A stretch of 52,369 nucleotides of DNA from assembly GCF_001854765.1 (NCBI RefSeq), contig NZ_LJJE01000100.1, forward strand, positions 1 through 52,369. The letters run 5' to 3'. Source of the stretch: Vibrio sonorensis (GTDB lineage Bacteria; Pseudomonadota; Gammaproteobacteria; Enterobacterales; Vibrionaceae). The notes beneath the pieces are model-generated. The model had not been told where the DNA came from. It saw only the letters and a list, made by a program, of their open reading frames with translations, and made no database searches. The first letter of the stretch is position 1. Every line of letters starts with the position of its first letter. The position numbers and the translations under genes were made by a program. Shown piece by piece: positions 8,263 to 16,806 of the stretch.

Positions 8263-11200
8263 TCCGATTTTTCACTAAGCACCCTACTGCTGCCAATCTG
8301 ATGATGCTGATGTTGTTGATTCTGGGGTTGTCTTCACTCTCTTCTGTCAAACGCGAAACTTTTCCTGAATTTGATCCACCATACGTCATGGCTGGTGTAG
8401 GCTATCCCGGCGCTTCCCCCCAAGAAGTCGAGGAGAGTATTTGTATTCGCATGGAAGACGCTGTAGATGGGCTGGCCAACATAGTGGAAACCAAGTGTGA
8501 AGCAAAAGAAGGATCAGCCAGATTAATATTAAAACTCGATGAAAAAGCCGATATTGGCAGAATGCTGGTGGATGTGCAGACTCAAATCAACGCCATAAGT
8601 GACTTTCCTGATGAAATCGATGCTCCAGTGGTTCAAGAGCTAGATTGGAATGAGCCAGTTGTCGATGTGGCGATCACCGCAGACCTTAATTGGCCAGAGC
8701 TCAAAGCTTACGCAGAACAGTTAAAATCGACGTTAAAGCGAGATTATGGGGTTTCTTTGGTTGAAGTCAGTGGATTCTCTGACCATCAGTATTTGGTTGA
8801 GCTAGATATCCACGCTACACGTCAGCTAGGGCTTAGCGTCAATGACATTGCTCAGCAGATAGGTCGACAAAACATCAAACTGCCCAGTGGAAACATTGAA
8901 ACCCCTGACAAACACTTTCTAATTCGTTTTGATGGGAGACAAACCACTCCTGATGGTTTGGCAAAAATGGTGATTGGCTCTAGTTCTAACGGAGCGGTGA
9001 TCAGGCTTGGTGATATTGCCACTATTACCGATCGTTTTGAGTTGGAAGAGCAAAAAGTCCTCTTTGATGGAAAACCCTCAGCGCTCCTTAAAGTGAGTAA
9101 AAACAAGCAAGATGATGCATTGAGGATCAAAGCTCAGGTCAGTGAGTTTGTGCAAGATCAGTTGGCTTTAGTCCCAGATGGCGTCACATTAGCACTGACT
9201 AATGACCTCTCTTCCGTACTGTGGGATCGACTCACTATGATGCTTCGCAACGGCTGGCAAGGGATAGTGTTGGTGTTTGCGACTATGTGGCTGTTTTTTA
9301 GCTTTCGCTATTCTTTTTGGGTGGCTGCGGGTTTACCGGTTGCATTCTTAGGTGGACTCTTCTTAATGGCCCAGTTGGGATTGTCGATTAACATTATGTC
9401 TTTAGTCGGTCTGTTAATGGCGATCGGTATAATGATGGACGATGCAATTGTTATTGCAGAATCCATCGCCGCTCATCTTGAGCGAGGAGAAGAGATAGAT
9501 GAAGCGGTAATAAATGGTGTTAAGAAGGTCCTTCCTGGCGTTATCTCTTCATTTTTAACTACAGTGTGTATATTTGGCAGCCTGCTCTTTTTGGAAGGGG
9601 AGATGGGGGCTGTACTTAAAGCAGTGCCCCAAGTACTGATATTGGTTTTGACCCTTAGCCTTGTAGAAGCCTTCTTAATTCTTCCTAATCATTTGTCCCA
9701 TTCACTGCACAAGAATCAGTCTGATAAACCAGCTTGGAAATTTAAGACGGAGCTGCTTGCACGGTTTGAAAATTTTAGAAACAACCAGTTAGTCACAGCG
9801 GTGGATAGGGTAGTTAAATATCGTTACGGGTTTTTAGGGGCCATTTTTTCTCTCTTGTTGATTTCGGTTTCTATGTTGGTTGGCGGGGTACTTAAGTTTC
9901 AACCATTTCCTGAGCTAGACGGCGACATTGCAGAAGTAAGAGTGATCCTACCTCCAGGCTCTTCTTTGAGCCAAACGGAACGGGTTGTTGATCAGCTAGT
10001 GTTAGCCGCTGAAAAGCTAAACAAACAATGGAGTGAAGAGAAAGAAAACGGACGAACTCTAGTTGAGCATATAACTAGCCAGTTTAATGCTAACGCTGAT
10101 GCCAGCGAGTCGGGCCCTCATATTGCGACAGTCAGGCTGGACTTACTTGGCGCGGAAGAGAGAAACACTGAAATTGACCAGTTTGTTTCAGCGTGGCGAG
10201 AGGAAGTAGGAGAGTTAGCGACGCCAATCTCTTTGGTTTTCAAACAGCCTACAATGGGCCCGGGAGGCCGGGCTATCGATATACGAGTGATGCATAGTGA
10301 TTTGGACCAACTAAAGCAAGCCTCGATCGATATTCAAGAGTACTTAAAGCAGTTCGATGGCATACATGGCGTCCTAGATGATATGCGAATGGGTAAAGAA
10401 GAGGTGTTGGTTAAACTGCTACCGGGAGCGGAGTCATTCGGAGTAAATGGGCAGTTGATCGCCAGCCAACTGCGCGCAGCCTACTTTGGGCAGACGGCCG
10501 ATGAAATACAGCTTGGTGTCGAAAACATTGCGATTGAAGTTCGGCTCAACAAGAAGCAGGCCGGTGATCTTCAGCAACTGGCAAACTTTCCAGTGACTTT
10601 ATCGAACGGGACTCAGATCCCACTTGCAAGTGTCGCCTCTCTTGAATTTCAACGTAACTATGTACGAATCCAACGAATCAATGGTATGCGTACAGTCAGT
10701 GTGTTCGCTGATACTGATAACACTAGAGTGAGTTCAACCGCGGTCGTGAATCAGTTTCAACGAGAAATCGCCCCACAGCTCATCAAAACATACCCAGGCC
10801 TAAGGTTTGACTTTGAAGGAGAAGCAAAAGATGCAGCTAAGACAGGGGCTTCAATGGGTAAAGGGTTCTTATTGGGGCTGTTTGGTGTTTTTGCCATTTT
10901 AAGTTACCAATTCCGCAGTTATTTGGAACCCATTGTGGTAATGCTGGCAATCCCGTTGGCGTTTATCGGGGTGGTTTGGGGACATCTTTTACTCGGACAC
11001 TCACTCAGTATGCCAAGCATGATGGGATTTGTTTCATTGGCTGGGATTGTGGTTAACGATTCAATATTGCTAGTTCAATATATACGACATCACTTAGACG
11101 AAGGTGAGGATATCCATAACTCAGTGGTGAAAGCTAGCCGAGAGCGCTTTCGAGCAGTGTTTATTACTTCCCTTACTACCGCTGCTGGCTTGCTGCCACT

Positions 11201-11365
11201 GCTTACGGAAACAAGCTTACAAGCTCAGGTTATTCAGCCATTGGTCATCTCTATAGTGTTCGGTATCTTTGCTTCAACACTACTAGTGCTATTTATGATC
11301 CCATCGGCGTATGCGTTTTAGCTGACTTTGGCTTGGTTAAAAAACACCAAGCACTCACGGTATAA
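8259..11365 (+). CDS. RND family efflux permease, frameshifted near its C terminus
   Basis: This is an inner-membrane proton-driven RND transporter of the AcrB/MexF superfamily. It has the usual duplicated layout of one N-terminal helix, a large periplasmic loop, six helices, a second loop and five or six helices. The TM4 proton-relay pair lies in GIMMDDAIVIAES (D394, D395). As written the frame stops at 11321 after 1020 residues (IPSAYAF). The family's usual ending continues in the next frame (VLADFGLVKKHQ) to a stop at 11363-11365. Adding one base, probably a G, near 11315 restores about 1035 residues. It is the last gene of the tetR operon. Confidence 0.93.
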
Positions 11366-11378
11366 ATAAAGCCAAGCG

Positions 11379-11426
11379 TTTCGATGGCAATAATGTTTCT
11401 TTCTATCAATGTTATTGTCATCGAAA
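11379..11426. repeat. 15-bp inverted repeat after the RND operon
   Basis: TTTCGATGGCAATAA (11379-11393) pairs with TTATTGTCATCGAAA (11412-11426), with one G-T pair and an 18-base loop. It lies 13 bases beyond the restored RND stop codon. No T-run follows, so it may be a rho-independent-like 3' end structure or an mRNA-protecting hairpin. Confidence 0.5.
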
Positions 11427-11436
11427 TACAAACAGG

Positions 11437-11470
11437 TCGTCACTTCTCTGTCACTTTTAAACACTAGATT
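11437..11470 (+). promoter_or_regulatory. candidate PhoB box and promoter of the PAP2 operon
   Basis: TCGTCAC-TTCT-CTGTCAC (11437-11454) has the 7+4+7 direct-repeat layout of a Pho box, with GTCA in both halves. Ten bases further is TAGATT (11465-11470), the -10 spacing seen at E. coli phoA. An alternative -10 is TATAGA (11475-11480). The first repeat departs from consensus at its first two bases, so this is a prediction only. Confidence 0.45.
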
Positions 11471-11506
11471 TTGTTATAGAAGTTCAAACAAATAGGGAAG
11501 TGAGAT

Positions 11507-12037
11507 ATGCGAGCCGTCGAGCCGATAGCTAGATTTGATTTAGCCGTCTCTAGTTTTTGCTTACAGCACCGATTTAATCTTCAAGTGGCGAACTTAAGTA
11601 AATGGGTATCCCGTAGTGGAGACGGTCACTTATATGTGGTGACTTCTCTTTTACTCTGGGTACTAGATTCAACGTATGGTACGCAGTTTCTCTATGCTGG
11701 GTTATTGGCCTTTTCCATAGAACTCCCCATCTATTGGGTATTAAAAAATAGTTTTAAAAGGCGTCGTCCAGAAGAGTTTAGCGATCTTCTCCCTTCGTTT
11801 ATCACTCCGTCTGATCGCTATAGTTTGCCTTCAGGGCACACAGCAGCAGCTTTTGTTATGGCGACAATTATCAGTTACTTCTATCCGCAATGGAGTGACC
11901 AAGCCTATGCATGGGCGGCGCTGATCGCACTTTCACGCGTGTTGCTGGGCGTGCACTTTCTGACCGATGTTCTATTGGGTGCGGTATTGGGCTATGGCTG
12001 CGCACAAATGGCACTCTCTCAGTTAGGGGGCATCTAA
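11507..12037 (+). CDS. PAP2 family membrane phosphatase
   Basis: The product is 176 aa with about five hydrophobic segments. The three PAP2 signature motifs are all present: KNSFKRRRP (80-88), PSGH (108-111) and SRVLLGVHFLTD (143-154, with catalytic-type H150 and D154). Proteins of this class dephosphorylate lipid phosphates such as phosphatidate or undecaprenyl diphosphate at the membrane. It has a GGGAAG ribosome site. The next gene, a glycosyltransferase, begins one base after its stop codon, so the two are translationally linked. The exact substrate is unknown. Confidence 0.9.
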   Translation: MRAVEPIARFDLAVSSFCLQHRFNLQVANLSKWVSRSGDGHLYVVTSLLLWVLDSTYGTQFLYAGLLAFSIELPIYWVLKNSFKRRRPEEFSDLLPSFITPSDRYSLPSGHTAAAFVMATIISYFYPQWSDQAYAWAALIALSRVLLGVHFLTDVLLGAVLGYGCAQMALSQLGGI

Positions 12038-12038
12038 G

Positions 12039-13082
12039 TTGAAAATTCTATATGGGGTTCAGGGAACGGGAAACGGCCATATTGCCCGAGCGAGAGCCAT
12101 GAGTTCCGCTTTCGAAAAGGCCAATCAATCCGTTGATTTCTTGTTTTCCGGTCGCGAGCCAGACAAATACTTTTCAATGCAACCTTTTGGTGCGTATCAG
12201 ACTCGAAAGGGGCTGAGTTTCTCAACTGAAAAAGGGAAGATTAGCTACGTCAAAACGGCGATAAGCAATAACGTTTTCGAGTTTTTTAAAGAGGTTAGAG
12301 AGCTTGATTTGTCGGCCTATGACTTGGTGATCAACGATTTTGAACCCATCACTGCGTGGGCGGCAAAAATACAGAAGGTCCCTTGTATTAGCATTAGTCA
12401 TCAAAATGCATTTCGATATACGGTGCCTTTGAAAGGGGCGAGCTGGCTCGATAAAAAAGTTGTACGATATTTCGCTCCGGCGAATTACTATATTGGATTA
12501 CATTGGTACCACTTTGATCAGCCTATACTTCCGCCAATTGTTCATTCGGTTGATCAGCAAGTTAGCCAAGAAGGGTTTGTTTTGGTCTACTTGCCTTTTG
12601 AAAGTCTTGCTGAGGTAATAGAGCTTCTTTTTCGTTTTGTAAATCAACCTTTTGTCTGTTTTCATCCCGATGCAAAAGAAGTAGAAAATATCGATAATAT
12701 CCAGTTGCACCCATTGAACCACGAAAAATTTCAGCACTGCCTTAGTCGTTGTAATGGCGTTATCACAAACGGCGGCTTCGAGTTGCCTTCCGAAGCGTTA
12801 AATGTGGGTAAAAAACTCCTTCTCAAGCCTTTAAATGGGCAGTTTGAGCAAATGAGTAACGTCGCGACTTTGGAGTCTCTGGGATTAGCTAGTGCCATGG
12901 ATTTTCTTGACCCATCCATAGTGAGAGACTGGTTAGAGCAAGAACAGTCCGAAAAGCTGAGTTACCCTAATGTATCTGAAGCCTTAGTTGAATGGGTGTT
13001 GTCCGAGAAGTGGGACGATCAGCAATCCCTTTCTAGTTCACTGTGGCGGCAAGTTGATATACCAACTTACAACCTTCCTTAA
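12039..13082 (+). CDS. MJ1255/VC2487 family glycosyltransferase
   Basis: The product is 347 aa, starting at a TTG codon one base after the PAP2 gene, with GGGGG in the right place as ribosome site. The N terminus KILYGVQGTGNGHIARA, the ND-FEP segment and the C-terminal NGGFELPSEALNVGKKLLLKPL region match the GT-B fold family named after MJ1255 and VC2487. The glycine-rich first loop and the C-terminal nucleotide-sugar site are typical. Donor and acceptor are not established. Pairing with a lipid phosphatase suggests a lipid acceptor (inference). A terminator follows. Confidence 0.88.
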   Translation: MKILYGVQGTGNGHIARARAMSSAFEKANQSVDFLFSGREPDKYFSMQPFGAYQTRKGLSFSTEKGKISYVKTAISNNVFEFFKEVRELDLSAYDLVINDFEPITAWAAKIQKVPCISISHQNAFRYTVPLKGASWLDKKVVRYFAPANYYIGLHWYHFDQPILPPIVHSVDQQVSQEGFVLVYLPFESLAEVIELLFRFVNQPFVCFHPDAKEVENIDNIQLHPLNHEKFQHCLSRCNGVITNGGFELPSEALNVGKKLLLKPLNGQFEQMSNVATLESLGLASAMDFLDPSIVRDWLEQEQSEKLSYPNVSEALVEWVLSEKWDDQQSLSSSLWRQVDIPTYNLP

Positions 13083-13102
13083 CCTTGTTCGTTTTGGTTA
13101 AT

Positions 13103-13129
13103 AAACCAGCTGTGAGTTAGCTGGTTTTT
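13103..13129 (+). terminator. terminator of the PAP2-glycosyltransferase operon
   Basis: A 9-bp stem (13103-13111 with 13119-13127, loop GTGAGTT) ends in a run of five T. It lies 20 bases beyond the glycosyltransferase stop. Confidence 0.85.
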
Positions 13130-13425
13130 CTATATTTACCCTCCAAGAAATAAGTCAGGTTTATATAAATAAATATAAAGATGCTAAATATTTCTAATTC
13201 AGAGTTTTTTATAATGATCTAAGTGGCTGAGTTTTATGAACTTTACTTGGTCGTGAGTAAAAAATAATGATTAATTGTCAATCTTATTGATTATCAATAA
13301 TTGATTCAGCGATATTTACTGTCGACTAGAACACATCTAAACAACAAATATAACAAGATTCATAGCAACAGGTTCTCTATTCGTACTGCTTAAATAATTA
13401 TCGATGAATTCTTAGAGGGTAACCC
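13130..13425 (+). promoter_or_regulatory. AT-rich regulatory region of leuO
   Basis: About 300 bases contain no gene and are strikingly AT-rich, as is usual upstream of leuO genes, which are silenced by H-NS in relatives. A near-central palindrome TTATTGAT-T-ATCAATAA (13284-13300) has 8-bp arms and the T-N11-A core of LysR-type sites, so LeuO itself is a candidate ligand. AGAGGG (13412-13417) lies in ribosome-site position before the ATG at 13426. I could not place the promoter with confidence. Confidence 0.5.
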
Positions 13426-14385
13426 ATGACAGACAAAAATGAATCTATTAGTGCGATTGCAAGCTACCGTATGGAGAGCACGCTTCGCGGTGTAGATCTT
13501 AACCTGTTGACCGTTTTTGACGCTGTAATGCAAGAGCAAAACATAACGCGCGCTGCCCACAATTTGGGTATGTCTCAACCAGCCGTGAGCAATGCTGTCG
13601 CTCGTCTGAAAGTAATGTTTAACGACGAACTGTTTATGCGTCAAGGTAGAGGTATTCAACCGACACAGCGCGCCAGACAGTTGTTTGGCCCAGTGCGTCA
13701 AGCATTGCAGTTAATTCGCAATGAACTACCAAGCTCGATCTTTTCTCCGGAAACGTCAACGCGCTTGTTTAAACTCGCTATTTGCAGCCCGTGTGATATT
13801 CGTTTTGCACCAAAAATCATGACGACTGTTCACGACTTAGCGCCAAACGTAAATCTTCATTTGGATGCTGAATTTGATCGCAGACTAGCAGAACGTATGA
13901 GATACCAAGAGATCGACTTTGTGATCGATTATGCGCGTTTTGACGATCAAGGTTTTTCTAGTACCGAAATATTTAAAGATGAGTTGGTCGTGGTAGCAGC
14001 CAATAGCCACTCACGAGTACAAGGCAGTGTTTCAGCGGAACAATTGACCATAGAAAAACACGCCAAGCTCTCTCGTATTCACGGTCAGCGCAGTTTCTCT
14101 GAGCAGGCTTATCGCGAACTGGATGTCCAAGCGTATTATGAGGGGACCAGCCTTAGCAATGTACTTTATGTGGTAGGACAATCAGAGCTTGTAACGATTG
14201 CACCTCGTTGGATGGTAGAAAATGCAGCTAATAAGCACCAGTTGCAGATCTTAGATTTCCCATTTGAAAATGCGGAAATTAGCGGGTATCTGAGTTGGCA
14301 CGAATCCAGTGAAAAAGACAAAGGTCACATCTGGTTGCGAGATCAGTTGATGATGATTTGTGGTGAAGTTGTCGCCCTGAAATAA
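13426..14385 (+). CDS. leuO: LysR-type regulator LeuO
   Basis: The product is 319 aa. Residues about 23-82 form the LysR winged helix-turn-helix (LNLLTVFDAVMQEQNITRAA, then SQPAVSNAVARLK), and the rest is the effector-binding domain. Sequence and position near leuABCD identify LeuO, a pleiotropic regulator and H-NS antagonist, in Vibrio linked to ToxR-dependent acid, bile and efflux responses. It is transcribed alone, away from the leu operon, from a long AT-rich leader region and has its own terminator. Confidence 0.93.
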   Translation: MTDKNESISAIASYRMESTLRGVDLNLLTVFDAVMQEQNITRAAHNLGMSQPAVSNAVARLKVMFNDELFMRQGRGIQPTQRARQLFGPVRQALQLIRNELPSSIFSPETSTRLFKLAICSPCDIRFAPKIMTTVHDLAPNVNLHLDAEFDRRLAERMRYQEIDFVIDYARFDDQGFSSTEIFKDELVVVAANSHSRVQGSVSAEQLTIEKHAKLSRIHGQRSFSEQAYRELDVQAYYEGTSLSNVLYVVGQSELVTIAPRWMVENAANKHQLQILDFPFENAEISGYLSWHESSEKDKGHIWLRDQLMMICGEVVALK

Positions 14386-14412
14386 TCGGTTACTAATATA
14401 TTTATTAAAAAG

Positions 14413-14444
14413 CCTTAAATAGTTCACGCTGTTTAAGGTTTTTT
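14413..14444 (+). terminator. leuO terminator
   Basis: CCTTAAA (14413-14419) pairs with TTTAAGG (14432-14438), followed by six T. The stem is short and AT-rich but well placed. Confidence 0.65.
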
Positions 14445-14495
14445 ACTATTTTAGTCGGCAAGTTTGACCGCCATCAGTTGCCTTTTTTGCGCCTA

Positions 14496-14536
14496 AATGT
14501 ACACTTGTTCGCTCAAATAAGCTTACAGGTGTAAGC
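14496..14536. promoter_or_regulatory. two candidate operators upstream of the acyl-CoA synthetase
   Basis: GTACACTTGTTCGCT (14499-14513) resembles the FabR-type motif (GTACA, two bases, TGTTCGCT) found before unsaturated fatty acid genes. Just after it lies a perfect inverted repeat, GCTTACA-GG-TGTAAGC (14521-14536), 15 bases before the start codon. Both share a TACA-N2-TGT core, so one TetR-type lipid regulator could bind both. The motif comparison is from memory. Confidence 0.4.
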
Positions 14537-14551
14537 CTAAGGTAAAGAGTC

Positions 14552-16357
14552 ATGGCCAATACAGATTTTCATATTGTAAAGCGTATCCGAGAGCAGGTTG
14601 CCAACGGACGAGAGAAAATAGCACTTAAGCATAAAGTCGAGAATTCATGGCAGGGAATTAGTTGGAATGAATTTGGAGAGCAACTGGATGCGGTTTCCAA
14701 ATCACTGTTGGCCAAAGGACTAGGCATACAAGACAAAATTGGCATTTATTCAGCAAATATGCCTCGTTGGACGATTGCCGATATTGCTGCTTTGCAAGTT
14801 AGAGGGGTGACAGTCCCCATATACCCAACCAATACAGCGGCACAGTCTGCGTATATTGTTCGCGATGCTGATGTAAAGATTCTGTTTGTCGGTGAGCAAG
14901 AGCAGTTTGATGCGGCCGTTGATATCTTTTCTACCTGTGAACAGTTAGAGCTGGTGGTTGCAATGTCAGAAGATATTGAAATCTCTGACTACGAGTTTGC
15001 GATGTCTTGGAAAGATTTTGTGGCTTTGGGTAACGAAGATCATCAGCCCATACTTGAAGAGCGTCTCTCTCAGGCTAACTTAGATGACTTGCTGACGCTG
15101 ATCTATACCTCAGGTACGACTGGACAACCAAAAGGCGTGATGTTGGATTACGCCAATATAGGCTCCCAGCTAGAAGGTCATGACCGCAGGCTGAGTTTAT
15201 CCCGTGACGATGTATCCCTCTGTTTCCTTCCGCTATCTCATGTATTTGAGCGAGCGTGGACGTTTTATGTGCTCTACAAAGGAGCGACTAACTGTTACTT
15301 GCAAGACACTATGCAAGTTAGGGATGCGCTGAGTGATGTACAACCCACCGTCATGTGTGCGGTTCCGCGTTTCTATGAAAAGATCTTCTCAGCCATTCAC
15401 GAAAAAGTTTCCAAAGCTCCGTTTATTCGCAAAGTTTTATTCACTTGGGCGGTTAATATGGGAGCCAAGATTGCCGCGTGTCATCAAGAAGGAAGAGAGC
15501 CTTCAGTATTGCTGAAAAAGTCTTACAAGTTGGCTGACAAACTCGTTCTATCCAAGTTGAGAGCACTGTTGGGCGGCCGTATCAACTTTATGCCATGTGG
15601 CGGTGCCAAACTCGACGAAACGATTGGCCGCTTTTTCCACGCAATCGGGATCAATGTAAAGTTGGGTTACGGCATGACAGAAACGACAGCGACGGTTTCT
15701 TGCTGGGATGACAAGTGCTTTAACCCAGACTCTATCGGTATGTCTATGCCTGGTGCCCAGGTTAAAATCGGCAAAGACAATGAGATTTTGGTGCGCGGGC
15801 CGATGGTGATGCGCGGTTACTACAAAATGCCAGAAGAAACGGCAAAGACCTTTGATGAACACGGCTTCTTAAAAACAGGAGATGCTGGTCATATCGATGA
15901 AAATGGCAATCTGTTTATCACGGACCGCATCAAAGAGCTAATGAAGACATCTGGAGGCAAGTATATTGCGCCTCAAATGATTGAAGGTGCTATTGGCAAA
16001 GATCACTTTATCGAGCAAATCGCCGTTATCGCGGACACTCGCAAGTTTGTATCTGCCCTTATTGTGCCTTGTTTTGATAGTTTGGAAGAGTACGCAAAAG
16101 AGTTGAACATTGCGTACCACGATCGCCTAGAGTTGATCAAACACCACCAAGTGGTTGAGATGTTTGAGTCTCGTCTCGAAGAGTTGCAAAAAGAGCTGGC
16201 GAAGTTTGAGCAAGTAAAGAAGTTTAAACTGCTGCCCAAAGCATTCTCTATGGACGATGGTGAGCTGACGCCAACGCAAAAACTGCGACGTAAAGTGATT
16301 AGCGACCGCTATCAAGACGAAATCGAAGAAATGTATCAAGACAAAAAAGGTCATTGA
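14552..16357 (+). CDS. AMP-dependent long-chain fatty-acid–CoA ligase
   Basis: The product is 601 aa and belongs to the ANL adenylating superfamily, long-chain acyl-CoA synthetase branch (FadD15-like rather than classic FadD). The P-loop-like motif LIYTSGTTGQPKG is near residues 183-195. GYGMTETTATVS is the adenine/acyl pocket motif and LKTGDAGHIDENGNLFITDR carries the conserved aspartates; KTSGGKYIAPQMIE follows. It would activate fatty acids with ATP and CoA at the inner membrane face. It is a single-gene unit between leuO and ilvI, the same place as in V. cholerae. Confidence 0.92.
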   Translation: MANTDFHIVKRIREQVANGREKIALKHKVENSWQGISWNEFGEQLDAVSKSLLAKGLGIQDKIGIYSANMPRWTIADIAALQVRGVTVPIYPTNTAAQSAYIVRDADVKILFVGEQEQFDAAVDIFSTCEQLELVVAMSEDIEISDYEFAMSWKDFVALGNEDHQPILEERLSQANLDDLLTLIYTSGTTGQPKGVMLDYANIGSQLEGHDRRLSLSRDDVSLCFLPLSHVFERAWTFYVLYKGATNCYLQDTMQVRDALSDVQPTVMCAVPRFYEKIFSAIHEKVSKAPFIRKVLFTWAVNMGAKIAACHQEGREPSVLLKKSYKLADKLVLSKLRALLGGRINFMPCGGAKLDETIGRFFHAIGINVKLGYGMTETTATVSCWDDKCFNPDSIGMSMPGAQVKIGKDNEILVRGPMVMRGYYKMPEETAKTFDEHGFLKTGDAGHIDENGNLFITDRIKELMKTSGGKYIAPQMIEGAIGKDHFIEQIAVIADTRKFVSALIVPCFDSLEEYAKELNIAYHDRLELIKHHQVVEMFESRLEELQKELAKFEQVKKFKLLPKAFSMDDGELTPTQKLRRKVISDRYQDEIEEMYQDKKGH

Positions 16358-16382
16358 TAGGGTTACATTGATAAAACTGTAG

Positions 16383-16422
16383 AAAATCCCTTTAGGTGCA
16401 AATCACCTAAAGGGATTTTTTT
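16383..16422 (+). terminator. terminator after the acyl-CoA synthetase gene
   Basis: A perfect 16-bp stem (16383-16398 with 16404-16419, loop CAAAT) runs directly into seven T. This is one of the strongest intrinsic terminators in the window. Confidence 0.95.
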
Positions 16423-16806
16423 GATTTGAATTCGATACTCATTGGCACGCTAGTAAAGCGGGGCAGTGTGAGTTCTCCCCATTTTTTTGCAAATTTCTTC
16501 CAATATTTTTCACTGTAATTTCCAAGTGGCTGTAAGCATCTATGGGTAAAGTGTTTTGCAAGTAGTGGATTAAACTTTAATTAGGAAGTGCAACAGCATA
16601 TCTAAGAAATTGCTGACTGGCTCGCCATAGACCTATTGATAATAAAGCGTTACATTTGTTGCGATACCCCGTGCTTTGTTATGACAAGCGGGGGACATAG
16701 AGCAAAAACTGGAAGTAATCCTAAGTAGGCTACAAATAAGCCCTAGACTATGTGAAACCAATGCATTTCGTTGACCTTATGGAATGGGATTGGTAAGGAG
16801 AAAAAT
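16423..16806 (+). promoter_or_regulatory. ilvIH upstream region
   Basis: These 384 bases hold no gene that I can see. They presumably contain the ilvIH promoter and, by analogy with E. coli, Lrp sites. A bulged hairpin is formed by CCCCG...CTT (16667-16676) with AAG-CGGGG (16686-16693). No leucine- or valine-rich leader peptide and no terminator were found, so attenuation as in leu is not evident. The ribosome site AAGGAG (16795-16800) decides the ilvI start. Confidence 0.5.

Noticed and set aside
16423..16806. Attenuator before ilvIH
   Set aside because: No branched-chain-rich leader peptide and no terminator-antiterminator pair could be found; the hairpin at 16667-16693 has no T-run.
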